NCBI GenBank assembly: GCA_964343305.1
Contig: CAYFJO010000171.1
Coordinates: 1-21,262, forward strand
Source: CAYFJO01 sp964343305
GTDB taxonomy: Bacteria > Planctomycetota > Planctomycetia > Pirellulales > Pirellulaceae
Direction: 5' to 3'
DNA length: 21,262 nucleotides
Part shown: positions 7,069 to 15,396 of the stretch, piece after piece
How the letters are laid out: each line of letters begins with the position of its first letter
Position numbering within the stretch: the stretch's first letter is position 1
Notes under the pieces: generated by a model
What the model was told of the DNA's origin: nothing
Database searches by the model: none
Seen by the model: the letters and a program-made list of their open reading frames with translations, nothing else
Program-made: the position numbers and the translations under genes

Positions 7069-8157
7069 TCAAACGCGAATCGGGTAGCTTCCGTATTTGG
7101 CCACCGCATTGACCATGGCCAGGTAGTTGTCGAATGGAACGTACTCGGGCACCGAGTTGGACGAACCACAACAGTAGCCGCCACCCGGTCCGACTGTGCG
7201 GATCCGCGTCTTGACTTCGTCCTCGACCTCTTCCGGGGTTCCCAGGGTGAGCGTCGAGTCGAGGTCGATGTTGCCGCACAAGCAGAGCCGCCCCACGTAC
7301 ATGCCTTTCACTTTGTCGATATCGGTCGACGCCCGCTCGCACGGGTGCAGCGCGTTGAAGCCGCATTCAATCAAGTCGTCGATCACTTCGTAGACGCGGC
7401 CGTCCGAGTGATAGATATAAGGCAGGCCGCGGGCACGCACCAGCTCACCGATTTTCCTGTTCCAGGGAAAGACGTGTTCTCGCAGGACCTTGGGATTGAC
7501 CATGAACCCAGTCGTATAGCCCAGGTCGTCCGGCATGCAAATTGCGCCCACGCAGTCGAGCTGCAGCAAGTTCTCAACCACTCGCATTTGAATTTCGCCG
7601 ACCTTTTGGATCAACCGCGGCGCAACTTCGGAGCCCTCGGCCAGCGCGATACAAAAGGACTCCAGGCCCATAAACATCCATGACGCTGTGAAGACCGCGC
7701 CGACGTTGACGATCACCTTCGCCTCGGCGGGCAACAACTTGCCGAGACGGTCGACCGCGGCATAGCTAAAGCTGTCCGGGTCAGGCCAGTCAAAGTTGTC
7801 GAAAGAAGCTTGGTCCTGGATGATCCCCTCACCTTCTTCGGCCCACATCCGCGTACTAACCTCTTCCTGAAAAGGATTGTATTGGGCTCGGGCCGGTTTG
7901 AGCACACTGGTTTGCACCGGTTTAGCACCCATCAGGCCACTTTCTTCTCCGCGGGTCGTCTGCCGGATGCCGATTGTCATCGGAGCGAAATCGTAGCCCG
8001 CCTTCATAAAGAACTCGGCTTCCGCTTCCAGAGAATCCGCGGGCTTGCCCAAAAACTGGCGCTTAATGACTTCGTCCACCGAGAGTTCAAAAGGCGGAAC
8101 GCGTTTCGGCTCGCCCTGGCACAGCAATGCTTTTCTTAGATTGTCAAAGTCCGGCAT
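7069..8157 (-). CDS. Uroporphyrinogen decarboxylase (URO-D) superfamily protein, short form
   Basis: A 362-residue cytoplasmic protein of URO-D/MtaA-like length. Visible barrel motifs are CMPDDLGYTTGFMVNPKVL (207-225), PYIYHSDGRVYEVIDDLIECGFNALHPCE (246-274), LCLCGNIDLDSTLTLGTPEEVEDEV (291-315) and GPGGGYCCGSSNSVP (323-337). This arrangement matches the superfamily of HemE, the MtaA/MtbA corrinoid:coenzyme M methyltransferases and CmuA. The MtaA-type zinc signature His-x-Cys reads His250-Ser-Asp252 here. Two cysteines (329-330) sit near, but not clearly at, the position of the distant third ligand. The gene starts 50 bp after the end of the upstream HzsA-related gene, with GGAAAGA before the ATG, so it is probably the last gene of that operon. 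No corrinoid protein is encoded nearby, so a methyltransferase role is open. Confidence 0.87.
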   Translation of the reverse strand: MPDFDNLRKALLCQGEPKRVPPFELSVDEVIKRQFLGKPADSLEAEAEFFMKAGYDFAPMTIGIRQTTRGEESGLMGAKPVQTSVLKPARAQYNPFQEEVSTRMWAEEGEGIIQDQASFDNFDWPDPDSFSYAAVDRLGKLLPAEAKVIVNVGAVFTASWMFMGLESFCIALAEGSEVAPRLIQKVGEIQMRVVENLLQLDCVGAICMPDDLGYTTGFMVNPKVLREHVFPWNRKIGELVRARGLPYIYHSDGRVYEVIDDLIECGFNALHPCERASTDIDKVKGMYVGRLCLCGNIDLDSTLTLGTPEEVEDEVKTRIRTVGPGGGYCCGSSNSVPEYVPFDNYLAMVNAVAKYGSYPIRV

Positions 8158-8207
8158 GATTCTTTCCGTGCGTTGCGTCCAGGACCCGATGCGCGAATCC
8201 GCGATGG

Positions 8208-11200
8208 TTATTCCTGGCGCAAAACTCGCAACTCGGGAATCGAGGTCCAGGGCTGGCCGCTGGCTTCCGATAGGGCGCGGAGCAAAACGTAGCGACCTTT
8301 TGTGGAGACAATGTTAACAGTTTGCTGCGGGCCGCCCAACCGCACCGCGCCTCTGGCGAGCGGTCTGTCAAACTGCTTCGGATCGTTGCTCACATAGAAT
8401 TCGCATTGGTCAATGTCGCCGTTGCCGCCGCGAGGCAGATAGCTGAACCCCACAACGTCATGTTCGCTACCGAGATCGATGACCAACTCGTGAGGATGCG
8501 AGGGATTGCCGCCGATGAACTGGGTGTGCCACATCGTCGCCGGATTGCCGTCGAACGCGTTCTTCGCACGACCATCGTAGTCGCCCGTCTGCTGGCTATC
8601 GACGCGCACCAAGGTGTACTCCTCGGCAGGAATCGGCGTTCCGCTGGCTTTGGCCGCGTCGACGCTGATCGGTGGGCCGATCGACTCTTGGGCGAATCGC
8701 ACCCAACACGAACGGCACAGGCAACGCTCGCGTCCGCACGTTCCGTCGATGTCACGAGTTGCCAGCGGCGCGATCGACTTCTCAACGAGTTGGTGCGTTC
8801 TTTTGTAGTCCGGGTGCTCAGTGTCAGGCCAGGCACCGCGCGTCAACTGACCCCATCCACCAGCCGTCTTGGCCAACGGCGCTTTCAGGATGCGACTTTC
8901 GGCGGGCAGTCCCACATTTACCAGAGCGGCATACGGCTGCTCGGCCAACGCCGGCCCAAACGTCTTGCGGATGTGTGCGCGCAGTTCGCTTTCTCCTTTC
9001 GGATCCGGGCGCCGCCATTCGTCCTTGTTCCAGGAATAGTCACCGAAAAACTGCGCGTTCAAATCGAGCCAATCGGCGACACGCTGGAAGCTCTCGGGAT
9101 CAAGTGGCTTGTGGTGCTCGTCTCCTTCAACCAGCATGGTCGCCAAGCGACCTGCGTGGGAAAAGTAGTCCTTGGGCCTGCTCGAGTCGGTCTCCTGGTT
9201 CCGCAGCGCCATCGCTACCAGACCTTTGCGGGCGACGAGCGAGTTGTACGCGGTGCTGGCCAGCAGATTCTTGACGTCGACGGACTTGTCCTCGATGGTC
9301 CCCAGCAGGTTCAGGCTGCCCGCGGTCTGTTCGAGTCCGTGGCAACTGATGCAATGGCGGTCGAGCACCGGCTGTACCGTGCGAACGAAACTCAGCCCGC
9401 CAGCATATCGGGGTCCGGCCGGCGGTCGCAACTCGTGGATGGTCACGTCGGCGGAAACGGGAATCCTCGCCGGTGGAGCCTTGCTCCCCGCGTGGCAGCC
9501 CACGCAACTGACGGTTTCGCCTGCGTGCAAATAGGTGAAGGACCGCATGCCCATCACGGCCATGCCGTGCTCGTCAACGAGCTGGAACAACAGCGACTCG
9601 CCGGCCGGCGCGCGAAACGCCACCGATCCATCCTCGGAAACCGGAACCGTCCCGAGGATCTTCTTGGCTGTCTCGAACAGCACCTGGCTGCGTGGCGGCA
9701 CGGCCTGTGTCGTTTGCGAGTCGACCCGCACGACGCGCAGGCTCTTGACACTGCCAGGCGCGAGCTGGTCTGTGCCCTCATAAACGTTTTGGACGAAGAA
9801 GACCCCAGTCGCTTCTGCTGATGCAGATTCCGCAACAGGAAGCGACGGCAGTGTCGGCGGTGTGGGACGCGGCTGGATTGGTATCGGACAGAAACACGAC
9901 ATCGACTCGTCGCGATAGATCAGTTCGCGACCGCCGAGAGTGTCGACTAGGTAGATCGCGAAGTCGTTCGTAGCACGTCGATTGTACGGTCTGGTATGCG
10001 GAGCCGCGGAATATGCGACCAAAAAAAGATCTTCGCTGATCGGCCACGGCGTCGCGTAGGCGCCGTCGGCCCAGCCTTCGGTTTCAGGAAAAGGCAACTC
10101 GGGGGTGATTCGAGTGATCGGCTCCGCGCCGTCGTTTCCTCGGAGCGGGTCGATCACGATGATCGACCCGGCCGTATACCTGTGATGGGCCGTCGCCGTG
10201 GCGACCACTTTTTGAGAACCGGGGATCGCCCGAGCCTCGGCAATGCTGCACGGATTGCGCGTGTAGTTGCCATAAAAGTGTTCTGGCGCGGTGCCGTCGG
10301 GGCGAGTGGTCCACAGACTCTGGAACAGCGTATCGTGCCGATTGATGTAGTCCCATCGCGTCCAGATGATGCTTCCGTCATGCATTACGCTGGGGTCCCA
10401 TTCATTCGCCTCGCCAAAGGCCATCGGCCGGATGTTCGTGCCGTCCAGTTGGCCACGGTAAAGCGTGTACGTCGGACAATAGCGGCCTCCGTGATGGCAG
10501 CGCACGCCACCCTGATTCCGAGTACTGACAAACGCAAATCCGCCGTCCGGCAAATAACACGCATCCCAATCTTCGATCAACACGGTCGAGCGTCCATGGG
10601 AACCGGCCAGTGCGTCCTGTTCGGTGCCGGTCACTTGCCGCAAGCTGCTGCCGTCGATGGCTATCTCGTATACGAAGAAGCGGCGGCGAGTCGGGTTGGC
10701 TGGCGTGTGATCGCAGTACGAAAACAAGACCCGGGTTGCGTCAAATGACAGATCGGGATGCAACACCGAACCCGGCGGAAGCTGGTCTGTGAGCAATACC
10801 GTTTCCCGCGGCTGATCCTTCCACGAGTCGAGTATCACCAGTCCGTCGCCCACGCCGCTGTAACGGCCGAGATACTGGTCCGACTGGTGATTGAATTTCG
10901 GTGGCGGCCGTTTGTTGATCAGCAGACGATCGAAGTCCAGCAACGGATGCGAGAGGATGATGCGCCGCCGCAAGGCACATGTTTCTTCGTAAAGCGACTT
11001 AGGAAAAGTGTCGGGGGACGAGGCGGCACGTTCGATGCGCTGTTTCAGGGCGGTAAGTTCCGCTGCCAATGCAGGTCGCTTCGGACTCCTCTCCACAAAC
11101 GCGAGCGTACGACGAGCAAACTCCCACCGATCGTTGGTGAGTTTGAGATACTGCTCCGGCTCGGTGCGAAGTTCGGCCTTTTCCGCGGCTGGAGCAGAAG

Positions 11201-11270
11201 CGTACGCGCATGCCGAGATTGCGAACAAAAGCAGCAGGCGGCGAGAATCGAGAATTAGGCAATGTCTCAT
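8208..11270 (-). CDS. HzsA-related di-haem c-type cytochrome with C-terminal F5/8 (discoidin)-like domain
   Basis: A 1020-residue exported protein; GGAG lies 7 nt before the ATG. The signal peptide is about residues 1-29 (RRLLLLFAISACAYASAPAA). The motif PLLDFDRLLINKR (109-121) opens a beta-propeller-like region with Tyr/Trp- and Asp-rich blades (DACYLPDGGFAFVST, 236-250; DPSVMHDGSIIWTRWDY, 292-308). This is the region that resembles the hydrazine synthase alpha subunit family (HZS_alpha). A Cys/His cluster, CHHGGRYC, is at 258-265. Two haem c attachment sites follow: CVGCH (589-593) and CISCH (640-644), the latter in the planctomycete context VQPVLDRHCISCHG. A dense cysteine cluster, C-x4-C-x-C-x2-C, is at 845-855. 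The last 130 residues or so (DGNPATMWHTQF, HELVIDLGSEHDVVGFSYLPR) look like an F5/8 type C carbohydrate-binding domain. Anammox activity is not implied; no HzsB/C partner is present. Confidence 0.87.
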   Translation of the reverse strand: MRHCLILDSRRLLLLFAISACAYASAPAAEKAELRTEPEQYLKLTNDRWEFARRTLAFVERSPKRPALAAELTALKQRIERAASSPDTFPKSLYEETCALRRRIILSHPLLDFDRLLINKRPPPKFNHQSDQYLGRYSGVGDGLVILDSWKDQPRETVLLTDQLPPGSVLHPDLSFDATRVLFSYCDHTPANPTRRRFFVYEIAIDGSSLRQVTGTEQDALAGSHGRSTVLIEDWDACYLPDGGFAFVSTRNQGGVRCHHGGRYCPTYTLYRGQLDGTNIRPMAFGEANEWDPSVMHDGSIIWTRWDYINRHDTLFQSLWTTRPDGTAPEHFYGNYTRNPCSIAEARAIPGSQKVVATATAHHRYTAGSIIVIDPLRGNDGAEPITRITPELPFPETEGWADGAYATPWPISEDLFLVAYSAAPHTRPYNRRATNDFAIYLVDTLGGRELIYRDESMSCFCPIPIQPRPTPPTLPSLPVAESASAEATGVFFVQNVYEGTDQLAPGSVKSLRVVRVDSQTTQAVPPRSQVLFETAKKILGTVPVSEDGSVAFRAPAGESLLFQLVDEHGMAVMGMRSFTYLHAGETVSCVGCHAGSKAPPARIPVSADVTIHELRPPAGPRYAGGLSFVRTVQPVLDRHCISCHGLEQTAGSLNLLGTIEDKSVDVKNLLASTAYNSLVARKGLVAMALRNQETDSSRPKDYFSHAGRLATMLVEGDEHHKPLDPESFQRVADWLDLNAQFFGDYSWNKDEWRRPDPKGESELRAHIRKTFGPALAEQPYAALVNVGLPAESRILKAPLAKTAGGWGQLTRGAWPDTEHPDYKRTHQLVEKSIAPLATRDIDGTCGRERCLCRSCWVRFAQESIGPPISVDAAKASGTPIPAEEYTLVRVDSQQTGDYDGRAKNAFDGNPATMWHTQFIGGNPSHPHELVIDLGSEHDVVGFSYLPRGGNGDIDQCEFYVSNDPKQFDRPLARGAVRLGGPQQTVNIVSTKGRYVLLRALSEASGQPWTSIPELRVLRQE

Positions 11271-11289
11271 CGTGCGTCTCCATCGGTTG

Positions 11290-11340
11290 CTGGAGTCCAG
11301 GCTTTAGCCTGTCACTGCAGCCTAAAGGCCAGTACTCCAG
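11290..11340. repeat. Imperfect long palindrome between the two HzsA-related genes
   Basis: CTGGAGT (11290-11296) pairs with ACTCCAG (11334-11340). Inside, GGC plus TTTAG pairs with CTAAA plus GCC after one bulge, then CTG with CAG. The stem is about 20 pairs with several mismatches. The GGCTTTAGCCTG-like core resembles an intergenic repeat I associate with planctomycete genomes, from memory. It fills most of the 94-bp gap between genes that otherwise look co-transcribed, so it could act as a transcript processing or attenuation point. Confidence 0.6.
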
Positions 11341-11364
11341 CGGTTATCGTCAACTGGCGGCGGT

Positions 11365-14300
11365 TCACTCAACGACTTCGCAAACGACGCGAAAGCCGAC
11401 GTTGTAAACGCGTTGGTAGGGTTGGTGGCCGATCCGGAAGCTCGACGTGCACCGCTGAGGCCGGTCACGCCAGGAACCGCCGCGGACGATCTTCCGGCTG
11501 CTAGACCCTGAGCTTGTGCGAGTCCATTCGGCGGCGTTGCCATGCATGTCAAAAAGTCCCCAAGCGTTTGGCTGGTATGTGCCGGGGCTGATGGTGAGCA
11601 AGGCGCCGTCGTTAAAGCGGGAATCTTTAGGAATCCAATCGTCGTACTTGGGCGGGTTTTTCAATGGCGCGTCGACCGTGTAGGGGTTACTTGCGAATTC
11701 CGACAGTTTGGCGTCCGCTAAATTGGCGAATTGTGAGAAGTCGGTACTCAAATCGCCGTAGGACATCGGCGTGTCGGCACCGGCCCGGCAGGCGTATTCC
11801 CATTCAGCTTCGGTGGCGAGCGAGAATCTCTGACCGGTCTTTTTGGACAGCCAGTCACAGAAAGCTATCGCTTCGTCCCAGGACACGCGAACAACGGGCT
11901 GCGACGGTTGATTCATCGGATAACCATGAATGCCGAACTGGTACGTGTTCTTGGACTCGACGCGGCTGTCGTGGTTGCTGTCGAACAGGTTGAACTGCCG
12001 GTTGGTGACTTCGTGCGCGGCCATCCAGAACGGCCGCTCGATCTGTACTCGAGAGGGGGGCTGCTCGGCGACAGCGCCCGTTTGGTCCCCCATGACGAAC
12101 TGACCGGCGGGGATCAAAACGAGCTGCATGGTGATTCCGTCGCCGAGTTCAACCGTCTGACTGGTCGTTCGGCCCGCGGCCGCCTGCCGGCGCCGGGCCT
12201 CGGCAGCATCGAAGGGCCAATCCGGGCAGTCGACTTTCGGGGTTACCGCCGCCGGACGCGGATCGGGCAGGACCGGTTCGATTGGTTGCCCGCCGGTTTC
12301 TGGCACGGCTTCCGGATCATCATCGATTCCGCCGTAAAGTTTCAGAAGTTCCCGACGGCGCTGACGCTGCCGGCCCGGCCGGTCCAGTTCTTCTCCCCAG
12401 GTGCCGTGATACGGACAGTTCAGATCGATCCAGGTAATCAGGCGGTCCCAGGCTTCCGCATCCAATTTCACGTTGTGGTGACCGGCTTTCAACATCTGCA
12501 CCAGTTGTGTGGTGTCGGCGTGATACTCCATCGGTTCGAGCATGTGATAATCACTTTCGATGCCCGGCCGCCGCACGAAACGGTGCAGTTCAGCGTAGCC
12601 CACCGAAAACTTGCCGGCGTGACTGCTTCCGTTGCCGGGTGTGATCGAACGCCAATCGCTGATCTTGACCGTGCCGCGCAGATCCGGGATCACCGTCTTG
12701 TCAGCACGTGGCGTGCCGTCGTGACAACCAACACAGTATTTGTCGATCACCGGTTGAACTTCGCGCGAATAGCTGAATCCCCGCGTGGGACCGTACCAAG
12801 GCTTGACTTTGGCGGTCGGTTGAAGCTGAGCCAAAGTCTGCCGCGCTCGTGGAGCGGCATTCGGTGAACCGTGGCAACCGGTGCACGAGACGACCTCGCC
12901 CGGCATGGCGGTCGCCCAACTGCGCATCAGTTGCAGCGCCTTACCTTCTTCGTCCAGCGGCTGGATCGAGATGGGCGTATTGGCGGGAACAAGGAATTTA
13001 GCGGAACCGTCTTCATGAACCGGCACGGTACCGATCACCCGCTTGATGTCCCAGGGTCCGTCCATGCCGATCACGCCCAGCAACCCGCCCATGTTCTGGT
13101 AGGCAAAATGGTACGTGAAAATCCGCAGCGACTTGACGGTGCCCCGTGGAATGCCCTTCAGGCCATCACCTTCGTAGATGTCGGAGATGTAAATGGTGGC
13201 GTCTGTTTTCGTGAGATCCACCTTCTCGCCAATGACCGGCGGCGTCGGCGTCTTTCGTAGCGGTGTCGGTTCGAACAAAGCGTTGCCCGGCATCTCCTTG
13301 ATCAGCACGATGTTGTCAAACACGTCGACCAGATAAACGCCCCACAACGACTGCGGCGTTGGCTTGCACGAAACCAGGAAGTGCTTTTCGCTAAGTGGGT
13401 AGGGGTGCAGGAACTTCGGCCAACTGTTGTTTGTCAGTCCGTCGCGAATGATCGACTCGACCTTCTGTGCATGTCCTGGTATTCGCTGCACAGCCCCATC
13501 AGCCTCGCGGCGGCTCTTGGCCGGATCAAAAATGACCAATTCGCCCATCCGAGGATTGTCGTGATGTCCGCCGATGACCGAGACGACTTTGGCCGGATGC
13601 CCTGGAATTGGGCGGGTGTAGAAAAAGGAGTTGGGCCAATACGAGTTGCTGCCGTAATATTCCGTTTGCTCGGTGCCGTCCGGGTTCATCTGGAAGAGCA
13701 ATCGCGTGTTCGAGTGCGGCGTATCAGTGTACTCCCACCGCGTATACAACACGCGTCCATCGTTCATCACGGTCGGGCACCAGTCGTGTTCCTGGTCGAA
13801 GCAGAGTTGACGGATCTGCTTCCCGTTTCCGTCCATCGAGTACAAGTTCGCCACGTGCGAACTGCCGTACACGCAAGGCACGCCGACAAAGCAAGCGGTC
13901 GATGTGAAGATGATCTTTCCGTTGGGCAGGTAACAAGCGTCGTAGCTGTCCACATCAGGCTGTTCGCCGGTGAGTTGCCGCAGACCCGAGCCATCCGCGG
14001 CGATCTCGAACACTTGCCATCGGCCGTCGTCACCCGGCATCGAGAACAGCATCCGGTCGGCATCAAAGTGCAAATCGAGATCGCCAACGAAGCGGCCGTT
14101 GGTTGGTTTGAAGAGTGTCGTCAATTCACTCTCGGCATCAACGACGGAATGAACCGCGATTTCGTCGTTGTAGCCCTTGCGTGGCAAACTGGAATTGCTT
14201 TGCCAGTTGCGAGGCAGTCCGAGGCTAGGAGCGTTCGCAGCACGCTTGACTAACAAAAGCTCGTCGAAGTCGACCAAAGGGTTGTCGGTTAACAATGCCT

Positions 14301-15120
14301 GACGGCGCAGCCCAACGAGCGCGGCCGTTCGCTCTTTTGACACCTCAGCCTCCGCATCCTCAGACGACTCGGCTTGGCCTTCCAGAGCATCCAATTGTTT
14401 CAAGTATTCGCCGCCGTGCGGGTACTCGGCACCAAACGTCTCGATCAGATCGACGATCGCCCGACGCAGCGCGGCGGTGTCGACGTTGTCAGCGGAGTAA
14501 CGAACGTAGGCAGGCATGGGCGGCGGGCTTTTCAGCGTCCGCGCATTCGGTCGAACCAATTGCCAACCTGCGGGCAGCGCAACGGACGATTCAAACTTCA
14601 GGCTGACGACATGGGGAAAGGCGCCGTCGCGCACCAGCTTCAACGTGTGCTCCCCTTTGGTGATTCTCAGCGTCGCGGTCTCCTCCCACTTCGCGCCGCT
14701 AGTGTTCCAACTGCCCGTCGCCGATCGACAGCACATTCCCACGCTCTTGCCGTCCAGGGACAACTGCACGGGCCGGGCGGCAGCAGCGGCGTAGTTGATG
14801 CTCAACGCGTATTCGGCCGTCACGGGGAAGTCGATATCGTACTGGATCACCACCGGACTCTCGCCGCCGAAAGCCACCATCGGCCCCGCATCCGCCCAGG
14901 TTGTGGTGAATGTCTTGGCGTTGCCGCGGTCGAAGGCAAAGGCCGGAATCAAAAACGAGTTCGCGGAATTGTCTGGCGACTCAGTTTTGCTGTCCGGTGT
15001 TTGTGCCCAGATTAAACTGGACGTCGAGAGCCAGCTCAAGAGCAACGCAAAAAGTACTTTGACCGACAGACAAAGGGTGGCGGCGCTCCGTTTGTGTAAG
15101 GTTGTTGGATCGGTCCACAT
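11365..15120 (-). CDS. HzsA-related di-haem c-type cytochrome fused to a formylglycine-generating-enzyme-like (SUMF1) domain
   Basis: A 1251-residue exported protein; AGGAGG lies 8 nt before the ATG at 15120. Residues 12-40 form a long signal peptide (VLFALLLSWLSTSSLIWAQ). Residues about 56-177 look like a galactose-binding-fold module (FPVTAEYALSINYAAAAARPVQ, GEHTLKLVRDG). PLVDFDELLLVKR then opens an HZS_alpha-like propeller region, clearly paralogous to the downstream gene (DACYLPNGKIIFTST; PTVMNDGRVLYTRWEY). Haem sites are CTGCH (746-750) and CVGCH (796-800, in the context VQPVIDKYCVGCHD). The C-terminal FGE-sulfatase/SUMF1 domain (994-1251) has LVLIPAGQFVMGDQ, LATEAEWEYACRAG, GLFDMHGNAAEWT and IVRGGSW. 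In its active-site loop (GGSWRDRPQRC, 1214-1224) the second catalytic Cys position is kept but the first is Asp, so classical sulfatase activation is unlikely. It is first in the probable operon. Confidence 0.88.
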   Translation of the reverse strand: MWTDPTTLHKRSAATLCLSVKVLFALLLSWLSTSSLIWAQTPDSKTESPDNSANSFLIPAFAFDRGNAKTFTTTWADAGPMVAFGGESPVVIQYDIDFPVTAEYALSINYAAAAARPVQLSLDGKSVGMCCRSATGSWNTSGAKWEETATLRITKGEHTLKLVRDGAFPHVVSLKFESSVALPAGWQLVRPNARTLKSPPPMPAYVRYSADNVDTAALRRAIVDLIETFGAEYPHGGEYLKQLDALEGQAESSEDAEAEVSKERTAALVGLRRQALLTDNPLVDFDELLLVKRAANAPSLGLPRNWQSNSSLPRKGYNDEIAVHSVVDAESELTTLFKPTNGRFVGDLDLHFDADRMLFSMPGDDGRWQVFEIAADGSGLRQLTGEQPDVDSYDACYLPNGKIIFTSTACFVGVPCVYGSSHVANLYSMDGNGKQIRQLCFDQEHDWCPTVMNDGRVLYTRWEYTDTPHSNTRLLFQMNPDGTEQTEYYGSNSYWPNSFFYTRPIPGHPAKVVSVIGGHHDNPRMGELVIFDPAKSRREADGAVQRIPGHAQKVESIIRDGLTNNSWPKFLHPYPLSEKHFLVSCKPTPQSLWGVYLVDVFDNIVLIKEMPGNALFEPTPLRKTPTPPVIGEKVDLTKTDATIYISDIYEGDGLKGIPRGTVKSLRIFTYHFAYQNMGGLLGVIGMDGPWDIKRVIGTVPVHEDGSAKFLVPANTPISIQPLDEEGKALQLMRSWATAMPGEVVSCTGCHGSPNAAPRARQTLAQLQPTAKVKPWYGPTRGFSYSREVQPVIDKYCVGCHDGTPRADKTVIPDLRGTVKISDWRSITPGNGSSHAGKFSVGYAELHRFVRRPGIESDYHMLEPMEYHADTTQLVQMLKAGHHNVKLDAEAWDRLITWIDLNCPYHGTWGEELDRPGRQRQRRRELLKLYGGIDDDPEAVPETGGQPIEPVLPDPRPAAVTPKVDCPDWPFDAAEARRRQAAAGRTTSQTVELGDGITMQLVLIPAGQFVMGDQTGAVAEQPPSRVQIERPFWMAAHEVTNRQFNLFDSNHDSRVESKNTYQFGIHGYPMNQPSQPVVRVSWDEAIAFCDWLSKKTGQRFSLATEAEWEYACRAGADTPMSYGDLSTDFSQFANLADAKLSEFASNPYTVDAPLKNPPKYDDWIPKDSRFNDGALLTISPGTYQPNAWGLFDMHGNAAEWTRTSSGSSSRKIVRGGSWRDRPQRCTSSFRIGHQPYQRVYNVGFRVVCEVVE

Positions 15121-15396
15121 TCCTTAGTCCTCCTGGAGACCACGGTAGCGCTTGCCGCCGAAAAACGCGTGAGGCAGCGACAGCGGAATACCTGGGCGAG
15201 AGACGATTAAATAACTAAAACCAGACTTACTTTAACCACTTTGCAACCTCGTGCCAACCACTTTCCTGTTGCCGAGCGCCGGCGAGTGCGGCGAGTGGCA
15301 CTTCTTCACCGGTATCGGACATCCCAGTATCTTGTAGCGAAGTTGTCGAGAGCACCCACCTGTTGAACTTTGCTCGACTGTGGCACCTTGCTGAGC
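15121..15396. promoter_or_regulatory. Divergent intergenic region of the haem-protein cluster
   Basis: This 276-bp region separates the minus-strand HzsA-related operon from the plus-strand cytochrome gene. It contains an AT-rich block at about 15205-15235 and the direct repeats described separately. AGGAGG (minus strand, about 15129-15134) is the ribosome site of the 15120 gene. Both transcripts probably start here, which would allow joint control, but no -10/-35 pair could be fixed. Confidence 0.5.
15234..15264. promoter_or_regulatory. Two 9-bp direct repeats with 22-bp period (candidate regulator site)
   Basis: AACCACTTT occurs at 15234-15242 and again at 15256-15264. The 22-bp centre-to-centre distance is close to two helical turns, which would place two bound protein subunits on one face of the DNA. 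It lies next to the AT-rich block in the shared divergent region. The binding protein is unknown. Confidence 0.4.

Noticed and set aside
6560..7087. A 175-codon plus-strand frame in the convergent intergenic region
   Set aside because: It runs through both palindromic elements, overlaps the end of the minus-strand gene and matches no known family.
8322..9821. A 499-codon open frame on the plus strand opposite the 1020-aa cytochrome gene
   Set aside because: It is fully antisense to a gene with clear domains and has an Arg/Val/His-rich composition with no recognisable motif. Long antisense frames are common in GC-rich genes.
11908..14253. Plus-strand frames of 319 and 290 codons opposite the 1251-aa gene
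   Set aside because: They are shadows of a gene whose domains and haem motifs lie on the minus strand.
7069..15120. Reading the HzsA-like genes as evidence of anammox
   Set aside because: No HzsB/HzsC or hydrazine dehydrogenase gene is present, and the surrounding genes are typical of heterotrophic planctomycetes. The resemblance is at family level only.
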